Source: Anaerolineae bacterium
GTDB taxonomy: Bacteria; Chloroflexota; Anaerolineae; Anaerolineales; UBA11858
DNA: 7,453 nt
Assembly: GCA_003694235.1 (NCBI GenBank)
Contig: RFKO01000295.1
Coordinates: 1 to 7,453, forward strand
Reading direction: 5' to 3'
The first letter of the stretch is position 1. Each line of letters begins with the position of its first letter. Shown one piece after another: positions 1 to 5,483 of this stretch. The position numbers and the translations under genes were made by a program. The notes under the pieces were generated by a model, which saw only the letters and a list, made by a program, of their open reading frames with translations, was not told where the DNA came from and ran no database searches.

Positions 1-1
1 G

Positions 2-823
2 CATATTCGCCACACCTTTGTGGTCGCGCAGGATATCACGGCGGAGGAGCACGTCCGCATGCAGGCTGCCATGCAGGCCTTCGTTGACAACAGTTTGTCG
101 AAGACGGTCAATTTCCCGGCGCACGCTACCCCGGACGATGTGGCCTTGGCGTATAATATGGCCTGGCGGCTGGGTTGTAAAGGGATTACCGTGTATGTGA
201 CCGGCTCGCGGCAGAAAGTGGTGTTGGAAACCAGGGCCACGGCCGCGGAAAAGGAGAAAGCGACACCGGTGGAAGCGAAAGAAAAATCTGAAAAGACCTT
301 GTGGCGCGAAACCAAGAAGCCTCGCCCGCGGCGACTGCGCGGCTGTACTTACAGCATCAACACCCCGCTGGGGAAAGCGTTTATCACCGTCAACGAGAAC
401 GGAGGCGATCAACCCTTTGAGGTGTTTATCAATACCGCCAAGGCCGGCTCGGATACGGCCGCGGTCTCGGAGGCCATCGGGCGTTTGCTATCCTACATCC
501 TGCGGCTGGAATCGCCGGTTGAACCGCGGCAGCGCCTGCGAGAGATTGTGCATCAACTGGCGGGTATTGGCGGCGGCCGTCCGTTAGGATTTGGCCCGAA
601 CCGCGTGCGTTCTTTGCCGGATGGTATCGCCCAGGCTTTGCAGGAGTACCTGGTAGATTCCGGTGCAGAGGATGACCATTCGGCTGAAGAAAGAGGGAAT
701 GGGGCATCCCACTCGGTTGTCCCTACGGCCATCGGTGATCTTTGCCCCGATTGCGGTGAGGCGGCACTCGTGAACGAAGAGGGTTGCCGTAAGTGTTACG
801 CCTGCGGTTACAGCGAATGTTGA
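2..823 (+). CDS. nrdJ: Adenosylcobalamin-dependent (class II) ribonucleotide reductase, C-terminal part (5' truncated by window edge)
   Basis: Only the last 273 codons are present; the reading frame is open from base 2, so the GTG at 20 is an internal valine and not a start. The enzyme reduces ribonucleotides to deoxyribonucleotides in the cytoplasm using a B12-derived thiyl radical. Seen here: the end of the catalytic barrel (VSKTVNFP-like segment, here LSKTVNFP, then ATPDDV and LGCKGITVY, about residues 32-65 of the fragment); a charged Lys/Glu-rich linker (about 70-108); a TSCPD domain (about 111-210, with GCTY and the INTPLGKAFITVNE strand); a low-complexity linker; and a C-terminal zinc-ribbon/redox tail with cysteines at fragment positions 248, 251, 262, 265, 268 and 273, ending CGYSEC. 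In this family the terminal cysteines relay electrons to the active site. The catalytic-site cysteines lie upstream of the window. The kinase gene follows after 13 nt, which suggests co-transcription. Confidence 0.93.
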   Translation, partial: HIRHTFVVAQDITAEEHVRMQAAMQAFVDNSLSKTVNFPAHATPDDVALAYNMAWRLGCKGITVYVTGSRQKVVLETRATAAEKEKATPVEAKEKSEKTLWRETKKPRPRRLRGCTYSINTPLGKAFITVNENGGDQPFEVFINTAKAGSDTAAVSEAIGRLLSYILRLESPVEPRQRLREIVHQLAGIGGGRPLGFGPNRVRSLPDGIAQALQEYLVDSGAEDDHSAEERGNGASHSVVPTAIGDLCPDCGEAALVNEEGCRKCYACGYSEC

Positions 824-824
824 T

Positions 825-832
825 GGGGGAGA
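825..832 (+). promoter_or_regulatory. Ribosome binding site supporting the TTG start of the histidine kinase
   Basis: The purine run GGGGGAGA begins two bases after the nrdJ stop and ends 4 nt before TTG 837 and 7 nt before TTG 840. No in-frame ATG or GTG occurs near it. The ATG at 823 is in another frame and ends after six codons at 841-843. This makes one of the two adjacent TTG codons the likely start. Confidence 0.6.
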
Positions 833-836
833 TCGT

Positions 837-2615
837 TTGTTGATCATCGCTGTCATTGCGTTTTCTCTGCTCGTTGAGGGGTTCCTGCTGTACTATGCCT
901 GGAGCCGTCGCACCTCGCCAGGTGCGGCGGCTTTTGCGCTGATCGTTCTCTCGGAAATCCTGTACACGCTGGAATCCCTGCTTTCCATTCTGGTGGAGAC
1001 GCAAAGCGCCAAACTTTTCTGGGATAGCGTCCGTTTTGCCAACGCCAGCGTAGGGGTGTTCACCCTGCTCTATTTTGCGTTACGCTTTACCGGCCAGGAT
1101 TTCGAGCGCCCGACGCTGACCTGGGTCACACTGCTGGTTTTCCCCCTGATCTCGGTTGGCCTGATTTTCGTGGACGGTCATCTCGGCGGGGGACTGATCC
1201 GTCAGCAGGTGCGGCTGGTCTCTTATGACCGCTTCGAAGCCCTGCGGTTTGGGCTTACGCCGCTGGGATGGGCTGTCGTACTGTATGCGGTGTTCATCGC
1301 TTTGCTGGCTTTGATCCGCCTGGCGGCGTATCTGTTTCAGGTGCGGACAGCCTACCGCCGTCAGATTTATGCCGTGTTGCTGGGGGTGACTTTCCCCATC
1401 GCAGGCGTGGCGGCGACGGCGGCTATCGAGCGCGGCGGCCCGAACTGGTTTGGCGGTTTCGTGATCTATGCGTTGGGGAATGTGTTGATCGCCTGGGGGA
1501 TCTTTCATTTCCGAGTGTTTGATATCTTGCCGATTGCCCATTCTCGCCTGGTGGAGGTTTTGCCCGACCCGGTGCTGGTGTTGGATGACCGGGAAGTGGT
1601 GCTGGATTGCAATCCGGCGGCTGCTGAGGCGCTCGGCTTGAGCGAGAGTCAGGTCATCGGCAGGCCGGCAGCGGAACTGATCTCTCAGTGGGCGCGTTAC
1701 GTTGCGGAATACCATGCTGCAGCAGGGGGCGAGCTTCTGGTCTCCTGGCCACCGGAAGATGCGCGGGATTATTATCTGGTGCGGGTTACCCGCCTGGAGG
1801 GCGCCGGGACCAAATTGATCGTGGCGCGCGAGATTACCGCGCGGGTGATGGCAGAGGATCAACGCCAGGAGGCTTTGCAGAAACAACGGGCGCTGTTGGA
1901 AGAACTGCGCCGAAAGAACGAGGAACTGGAACGCCTGAGTCAGGAGAAAGACCGGTTGCTCTCCAATGTTTCTCATGAATTGCGCACGCCGGTGATGAAC
2001 ATCCGCCTGAATCTGGACCTGTTACGCATGGTGCCGGAGCGCAGGCAGGAAATCCTGACGGTGCTGCATCGTGAAACCGACCGTCTGGCCGTCTTGATCG
2101 ATGATCTGCTTTCCCTTTCGCGGCTGGATCAGGGAGCCATGCGCCCTCGCCCGCAGGCTTTTGATTTGAATGTGCTGGTACAGGAATTGCTGCGCGATCG
2201 CACCGCTCTGGCAAAAGAGCAATCTATAGATCTTCAAACTGATCTGCAGGAAGACCTGCCGCTGGTGTACGCCGATCGCAACCTGATCGCTCAGGTGCTC
2301 AGCATTCTGCTGACGAACGCGTTTGCCTACTCGCCTCAGGGCGGTGAAGTGCGCGTCAGCACGATGGCGAACAGCCAGTATGTCGGCTTTCGGGTCAGTG
2401 ATCAGGGGGTTGGGATTCCCAAAGAGGAGCAAGAGCGCATCTTCGAGCGCTTTTTCCGTGGGGAGCGAGGACAAAACCTGGGGATTCCAGGTAGCGGCCT
2501 GGGGCTGGCGATTGCTCAGGAGATCGTCCGCCTTCATCGTGGGCGCATTGAAGTGGAGAGCGAGGGTGTGCCAGGCAAAGGGACGCGTTTCACCGTCTGG
2601 CTTCCTTTGAAGTGA
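837..2615 (+). CDS. Membrane-bound sensor histidine kinase (7TM sensor, PAS, HisKA, HATPase_c), orphan
   Basis: A 592-residue two-component sensor. Seven hydrophobic segments (about residues 2-22, 30-52, 67-84, 93-112, 143-167, 178-197, 204-225) form a membrane sensor of the histidine-kinase N-terminal 7TM type. A PAS-like domain follows (about 236-335, with DPVLVLD from 244 and the CNPAAAEALG core). A coiled-coil linker rich in Glu, Arg and Leu spans about 338-374. The HisKA domain has the H-box SHELRTP with phosphoacceptor His380. The ATPase domain has the N-box at about 486-498 (Asn494 in LLTNAFAYSP), G1 DQGVGIP (522-528), the F-box IFERFFRG, and G2 GSGLGLAI (552-559). All catalytic boxes are present, so autophosphorylation is expected. 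The first Asn usually found in the N-box is Ile490 here. No response regulator lies beside it, so its partner is elsewhere. The start is TTG 837 (or TTG 840). The ligand cannot be told from sequence. Confidence 0.93.
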   Translation: MLIIAVIAFSLLVEGFLLYYAWSRRTSPGAAAFALIVLSEILYTLESLLSILVETQSAKLFWDSVRFANASVGVFTLLYFALRFTGQDFERPTLTWVTLLVFPLISVGLIFVDGHLGGGLIRQQVRLVSYDRFEALRFGLTPLGWAVVLYAVFIALLALIRLAAYLFQVRTAYRRQIYAVLLGVTFPIAGVAATAAIERGGPNWFGGFVIYALGNVLIAWGIFHFRVFDILPIAHSRLVEVLPDPVLVLDDREVVLDCNPAAAEALGLSESQVIGRPAAELISQWARYVAEYHAAAGGELLVSWPPEDARDYYLVRVTRLEGAGTKLIVAREITARVMAEDQRQEALQKQRALLEELRRKNEELERLSQEKDRLLSNVSHELRTPVMNIRLNLDLLRMVPERRQEILTVLHRETDRLAVLIDDLLSLSRLDQGAMRPRPQAFDLNVLVQELLRDRTALAKEQSIDLQTDLQEDLPLVYADRNLIAQVLSILLTNAFAYSPQGGEVRVSTMANSQYVGFRVSDQGVGIPKEEQERIFERFFRGERGQNLGIPGSGLGLAIAQEIVRLHRGRIEVESEGVPGKGTRFTVWLPLK

Positions 2616-2634
2616 GGCTGCATTAGGGTATACT
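2607..2634 (+). promoter_or_regulatory. Predicted sigma-70-type promoter for the helix-hairpin-helix gene
   Basis: TTGAAG (2607-2612, -35-like) is followed by a 16-bp spacer and TATACT (2629-2634, -10-like). The -35 overlaps the last codons of the kinase gene. The predicted transcription start near 2641 would give an untranslated leader of roughly 95 nt before the ATG at 2737. No terminator-like hairpin separates it from the kinase, so read-through is also possible. Confidence 0.55.
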
Positions 2635-2646
2635 CATGTCGGTTCA

Positions 2647-2671
2647 TGGCAGGCAAATGGACGGCTTGCCA
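2647..2671 (+). other. Hairpin in the 5' leader of the helix-hairpin-helix gene
   Basis: TGGCAGGC (2647-2654) can pair with GCTTGCCA (2664-2671) over 8 bp, including one G-U pair, around a 9-nt loop. It lies just downstream of the predicted transcription start and well before the ribosome binding site, and no T-run follows. It is more like a 5'-end stabilising structure than a terminator. Its function is unknown. Confidence 0.35.
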
Positions 2672-2736
2672 AGCGCGCCGCGTTGATCCGTTTCCTGCCG
2701 CTAGATCAGGAGTTCATGGATGTTTGGAGGTGAATT

Positions 2737-3147
2737 ATGTTACACAAGAGCGCTTTGTTGTTGGCCCAGGGTGGTCTGCCGACCTGGGCATGGTTTCTGA
2801 TCTTTTTACTGCTGGTGGTGATCATTGTGTGGGCTGTGGTGTGGAACGCCCGCAGCAGTGGGGAAGATGTGCATGTTCACCACGAGCCGCAGGCCGAAGA
2901 TGATCTGACCCGTATCGAGGGCATTGGCCCGAAGACTGCAGCTGCGTTCCGCGCCGCGGGCATCACCACTTTCGCCCAACTGGCTGCTTCGGATACGGCT
3001 ACATTGCAAGAGATACTCGATGCAAATGATTTGCGCCTGGGCGATCCCGGTACGTGGGTGGAACAGGCGAAACTGGCTGCTCAGGGCGACTGGGAGGCGC
3101 TTGAACGCCTGCAGGATGAGCTCAAAGGAGGCCGTCGGGTAGCGTAA
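2737..3147 (+). CDS. Small single-pass membrane protein with C-terminal helix-hairpin-helix domain
   Basis: A 136-residue protein. Residues 1-14 are a short N-terminus, residues about 15-36 form one strongly hydrophobic helix (AWFLIFLLLVVIIVWAVVW), and a short acidic/His-rich linker leads to a helix-hairpin-helix module (about 56-75, LTRIEGIGPKTAAAFRAAGI, with the GIGP hairpin). The tail is conserved in look (LGDPGTWVEQAKLAAQGDWEAL). Similar domains occur in small proteins and as extensions on larger ones in Chloroflexota and Bacteroidota; they resemble non-specific DNA-binding HhH modules. With a short N-terminus, the HhH domain probably faces the cytoplasm, but topology is inferred. The start is firm: GGAGGTGA at 2726-2733 sits just before the ATG. 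The gene has its own promoter and terminator, so it is probably monocistronic. The exact role is unknown. Confidence 0.85.
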   Translation: MLHKSALLLAQGGLPTWAWFLIFLLLVVIIVWAVVWNARSSGEDVHVHHEPQAEDDLTRIEGIGPKTAAAFRAAGITTFAQLAASDTATLQEILDANDLRLGDPGTWVEQAKLAAQGDWEALERLQDELKGGRRVA

Positions 3148-3152
3148 GCATG

Positions 3153-3182
3153 AGACCAGCCCGCGGGCTGGTCTTCTTCTCT
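3153..3182 (+). terminator. Rho-independent-type terminator after the helix-hairpin-helix gene
   Basis: A perfect 22-bp palindrome (3153-3174, arms AGACCAGCCCG and CGGGCTGGTCT) begins 5 nt after the stop codon. It is followed by a pyrimidine-rich run (TCTTCTCT). The T-tract is interrupted by C, so efficiency is uncertain, but the stem is very stable. Confidence 0.8.
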
Positions 3183-3189
3183 GAATACG

Positions 3190-3195
3190 TATAAT
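3190..3195 (+). promoter_or_regulatory. Consensus -10 box placing transcription start at or beside the nitroreductase ATG (leaderless)
   Basis: TATAAT, a perfect -10 hexamer, is followed by 7 nt and the ATG at 3203. A start site about 7 nt after the -10 box falls on the A of the ATG. There is no Shine-Dalgarno sequence upstream of this ATG. No good -35 is visible; the expected position falls inside the preceding terminator palindrome. Confidence 0.65.
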
Positions 3196-3202
3196 CTGTG
3201 TC

Positions 3203-3961
3203 ATGACAACACCAATCATTGAGTTGATGCATCGTCATGGCTCGGTTCGTCATTACACGGATGAACCGGTGTCGGATGAGCTGATCAAGACCATCGTGGC
3301 GGCGGCGCAGCGGGCATCCACTTCGTCCAACCTGCAGATGTATAGCGTGGTGGTGACGCGTGAAGCCGAGGCGCGCCGGCAGTTATACCATCTGTGCGGC
3401 GAGCAGAAGCACATTTTGCAGGCGCCGGTCTTTTTGACGTGGTGCGCCGATTTCAGTCGGTTGGAGCGCGTCTGTCGGATGCAGGGGTACACCCTGGAAG
3501 CCGGTTACATGGAAAATCTGTTGCTGGCTACGGTGGATGTTGCCCTGGCGATGCAAAACGCTGCTCTGGCGGCTGAGTCGTTGGGGTTGGGGATGTGCTA
3601 CATCGGCGCGATCCGCAACAACCCTCGCGAGGTGATCCGCCTTCTCGGCCTGCCGCGCCTGACCTTTCCGATTTGCGGGATGACGTTGGGCTGGCCGGCG
3701 CGTTCCCCGCGCCAGCGTCCCCGCCTGCCGCTGGAAGCGGTCTTGCATTGGGAACGTTACAACCCGGACGACGAGGCTGCTCTGCGGGCTTACGATCAAA
3801 CGATGGCGGCCACCGGCATCTACAAGGGCCGTCAGGTGGGCGGAACGAGCGCGCCCGAACAAACTTACGGCTGGTTGGAGCACTCGGCGCGCCGGGTTTC
3901 CAAACCCTTGCGGACGCATCTGCGCCAGGCATTGCAGGAGGCCGGTTTTGAAGCCCGCTGA
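3203..3961 (+). CDS. NfsA/FRP-like FMN-dependent NAD(P)H nitroreductase
   Basis: A 252-residue cytoplasmic flavoprotein of the nitroreductase family, NfsA/FRP branch, which uses NAD(P)H to reduce nitroaromatics, quinones or flavins. Visible family features are the N-terminal FMN phosphate-contact motif HRHGSVRHY (10-18), STSSNLQ (39-45), the central helix ALAAESLGLGMCYIGAIRNNP (121-141), the GWP...RLP segment (163-175), and the C-terminal NfsA-type signature YGWLEHSARRVSKP (222-235). The length matches the NfsA branch (about 240-250) and not the shorter NfsB type. ATG 3203 is supported by the family N-terminus and by the -10 box 7 nt upstream. The gene leads a probable operon, and its last 14 bases overlap the acetyltransferase start. 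The physiological substrate is not deducible. Confidence 0.92.
   Translation: MTTPIIELMHRHGSVRHYTDEPVSDELIKTIVAAAQRASTSSNLQMYSVVVTREAEARRQLYHLCGEQKHILQAPVFLTWCADFSRLERVCRMQGYTLEAGYMENLLLATVDVALAMQNAALAAESLGLGMCYIGAIRNNPREVIRLLGLPRLTFPICGMTLGWPARSPRQRPRLPLEAVLHWERYNPDDEAALRAYDQTMAATGIYKGRQVGGTSAPEQTYGWLEHSARRVSKPLRTHLRQALQEAGFEAR
3936..3941 (+). promoter_or_regulatory. Ribosome binding site inside the nitroreductase gene for the acetyltransferase TTG start
   Basis: AGGAGG lies 6 nt before TTG 3948. It is a near-consensus signal at ideal spacing and supports a TTG start that overlaps the upstream gene, implying translational coupling. No ATG or GTG occurs in frame near it. Confidence 0.7.
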
Positions 3962-4718
3962 AGCGCTGTCGGTAAGCACCTTGCGCCGTATCGAGGAGGC
4001 TGCTCAAAACAGCTGGCCGGCGGCGCATCAACTGCTCTATGATGGCTGGGTGTTGCGCCTTTCCGGTGGATATACCAAGCGGGCGAATTCGGTCAACCCT
4101 TTGTATGCGGGGGGGCTGCCCGTGGAGGAGAAAGTGGCCTTTTGTGATGCCCTATATACCGCCCAGGGGCTGCCGCCGGTCTTCCGCCTGATTGAGCCTT
4201 TTGTGCCCAGCGGTTTGGAGGAGGTATTGACTCGCCGGGGCTATCGGCTGCTGGATGCCTCGCATGTGATGACGTTGCGGATGGGGGAAGCCATGCTGGC
4301 GGAGGACGAAGGCGAGTTGCGCACCCTCTCGTTGGATGAGTGGTTACCTCTCTATGCACATTTCAGCGCGCATTCGGCGCGGCAGCGCGCCCTGCACCGC
4401 CAGATTTTGGAGGGCATATCTCTGCCGCTGTTGTTCGCCGCCATCAGCGAGGGAGATGCGTGGCGCGCCTGCGGTCTGGGGGTTTTGCAAGGGGATTTGT
4501 TCGGGTTGTTTGATATCATCACGCATCCCGACCATCGCCGGCGCGGCTGGGCCGGCCGGTTGATTGCCGGCATGCTGGCCTGGGCAGCGCGCCGCGGCGC
4601 CGCGCTGACGTACCTTCAGGTGATCGACGCCAACCGACCGGCGCGTCGGCTGTACGAGCGCATCGGATTCAGGGATGCGTACTGGTACCGGTATCGCGTG
4701 CATCCATCGTTCGATTGA
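3948..4718 (+). CDS. GNAT family N-acetyltransferase (Rv0428c-like two-part architecture)
   Basis: A 256-residue acetyl-CoA-dependent transferase. The N-terminal half carries WPAAHQLLYDGWVLRLSGGY followed by TKRANSVNPLY (about residues 23-53), a segment I associate with the Rv0428c-type GNAT family. The C-terminal half is a standard GNAT fold: strand LFGLFDIITHPD (184-195), the acetyl-CoA pyrophosphate loop HRRRGWAG (196-203, RxxGxA form), then YLQVIDANRPARRLYERIGF (222-241), the usual motif B region. Start TTG 3948 is chosen for the AGGAGG at 3936-3941. The gene overlaps the nitroreductase by 14 nt and is followed after 15 nt by the deoxynucleoside kinase, so the three are likely co-transcribed. 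The acceptor (small molecule, peptide or protein) is unknown. Confidence 0.9.
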   Translation: MKPAEALSVSTLRRIEEAAQNSWPAAHQLLYDGWVLRLSGGYTKRANSVNPLYAGGLPVEEKVAFCDALYTAQGLPPVFRLIEPFVPSGLEEVLTRRGYRLLDASHVMTLRMGEAMLAEDEGELRTLSLDEWLPLYAHFSAHSARQRALHRQILEGISLPLLFAAISEGDAWRACGLGVLQGDLFGLFDIITHPDHRRRGWAGRLIAGMLAWAARRGAALTYLQVIDANRPARRLYERIGFRDAYWYRYRVHPSFD

Positions 4719-4733
4719 GATCAGGAGGCTGAG

Positions 4734-5390
4734 ATGGCCAAGCATCTGGTGCTGGTTGCTGGAAATATTGGGGCGGGGAAGACTTCGCTCACCGAGCGGC
4801 TGGGACAGCGCCTGGGGTGGCGCACGGCCTTTGAATCGGTGGCCGACAATCCCTATCTGGCAGACTTTTACGCCGACATGCGTCAGTGGTCTTTCCACTT
4901 GCAGATTTTCTTCCTTGGCCATCGCGCCGAGCAGCATCTTGAACTGGCGCAAGACCCGCGTTCTGCCATCGCTGACCGGAGTATTTACGAGGATGCCTAT
5001 ATCTTTGCCCGCGCCTTGCATCACATGGGTAACCTGAGCGAGCGGGACTATCTGGCGTATCTGCGATTGTTTAACCTGGTGGTGAAAGATCTGCCGGCCC
5101 CGGATTTGCTCATCTACCTGCGCGCGCCGGTGTCGGTGCTGATGGATCGCATCCATCAGCGCGGGCGCAAGATGGAAAGCGGTATCACGGCTGAGTATCT
5201 GACTTTGCTGGATTCGTTCTACGATGACTGGCTGGCTTCGTTCGACTTGTGTCCGGTGCTTACGATTCAATCGCATGACCTGGATTTCGTACACCAGAAG
5301 AAGCATCTGGATATTGTGGTGCAGCGCATTCAGGATAAATTGACCGGCAAGGAAGAGTTGGATTTTCGCCGCGAGGGAGACGTCGGCTGA
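4734..5390 (+). CDS. Deoxynucleoside kinase (dNK/dGK/dCK family)
   Basis: A 218-residue cytoplasmic kinase that transfers phosphate from a nucleoside triphosphate to a deoxynucleoside, the first step of dNTP salvage. Visible features are the P-loop GNIGAGKT (10-17), the catalytic-base region FESVADNPYL (33-42, Glu34), the DRSIYEDAYIF motif (81-91, Asp81-Arg82-Ser83), and the Arg-rich LID RGRKMESGI (143-151). The length is usual for bacterial family members. The start ATG is preceded by AGGAGG (4723-4728) at 5-nt spacing. It is the third gene of the nitroreductase-acetyltransferase-kinase unit. With nrdJ 4 kb upstream, the cell has both de novo and salvage supply of deoxynucleotides. Which deoxynucleoside it prefers (dG, dA, dC) cannot be read by eye. 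No terminator hairpin is seen directly after the stop, so transcription may run into the DUF5666 gene. Confidence 0.92.
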   Translation: MAKHLVLVAGNIGAGKTSLTERLGQRLGWRTAFESVADNPYLADFYADMRQWSFHLQIFFLGHRAEQHLELAQDPRSAIADRSIYEDAYIFARALHHMGNLSERDYLAYLRLFNLVVKDLPAPDLLIYLRAPVSVLMDRIHQRGRKMESGITAEYLTLLDSFYDDWLASFDLCPVLTIQSHDLDFVHQKKHLDIVVQRIQDKLTGKEELDFRREGDVG

Positions 5391-5394
5391 GAGG

Positions 5395-5413
5395 TTTTAC
5401 AATCTTTTTACAA
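5395..5413 (+). promoter_or_regulatory. 11-bp-period direct repeat, candidate OmpR/PhoB-family response-regulator site
   Basis: TTTTACAA occurs at 5395-5402 and again at 5406-5413, an exact 11-bp period. Read as TTTACA-N5-TTTACA (5396-5401, 5407-5412), it fits the spacing and base pattern known for Bacillus PhoP boxes (TT[A/T/C]ACA repeats). The first copy also contains TACAAT (5398-5403), a plausible -10 hexamer without a clear -35, so binding there could directly control a promoter for the DUF5666 gene. No binding protein is identified. Confidence 0.4.
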
Positions 5414-5425
5414 CGCCATGAAGAA

Positions 5426-5464
5426 GATTTGACAGCGAGGGGATATCTTTGCTGTTGTCAAATC
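5426..5464 (+). promoter_or_regulatory. Inverted repeat in the leader of the DUF5666 gene
   Basis: GATTTGACA (5426-5434) and TGTCAAATC (5456-5464) are exact 9-bp reverse complements with centres 30 bp apart. An inner pair, ACAGC (5432-5436) and GCTGT (5451-5455), gives an alternative stem. It ends 9 nt before the ribosome binding site. It could be a dimeric-repressor operator or an mRNA hairpin near the start of translation. No T-run follows, so it is not a terminator. Confidence 0.45.
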
Positions 5465-5472
5465 AAACGCAT

Positions 5473-5477
5473 GGAGG
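5473..5477 (+). promoter_or_regulatory. Ribosome binding site that fixes the DUF5666 start at ATG 5484
   Basis: GGAGG lies 6 nt before ATG 5484. The alternative in-frame TTG at 5478 directly abuts this sequence and would leave no spacing, so it is rejected. The ATG gives a classic signal peptide beginning MKKR. Confidence 0.8.
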
Positions 5478-5483
5478 TTGATA

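Noticed and set aside
20..823. GTG 20 as the start of a free-standing gene
   Set aside because: The frame stays open to base 2 and the residues before GTG (HIRHTF) fit the ribonucleotide reductase body, so this is an internal codon of a truncated gene.
1080..1976. Minus-strand open frame (298 codons) opposite the histidine kinase
   Set aside because: The translation is rich in His, Gln and Arg with no recognisable domain, and the plus strand holds an intact kinase.
2646..2903. Plus-strand open frame starting just after the TATACT box
   Set aside because: It runs out of frame through the helix-hairpin-helix gene, has no ribosome binding site, and its product has no recognisable features.
3153..3174. 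Operator palindrome for the nitroreductase promoter
   Set aside because: The perfect 22-bp palindrome overlaps the expected -35 region, but its position right after a stop codon, its GC-rich stem and the following pyrimidine run fit a terminator better. Dual use cannot be excluded.
4344..5306. Long minus-strand open frame (320 codons) opposite the acetyltransferase and kinase
   Set aside because: It lies antisense to two clearly recognised genes, and its translation shows no family motif and has the composition typical of antisense frames.
5429..5434. TTGACA as a -35 box for the DUF5666 gene
   Set aside because: The hexamer is perfect, but no -10-like sequence occurs 16-18 bp downstream; it is better explained as part of the inverted repeat arm.
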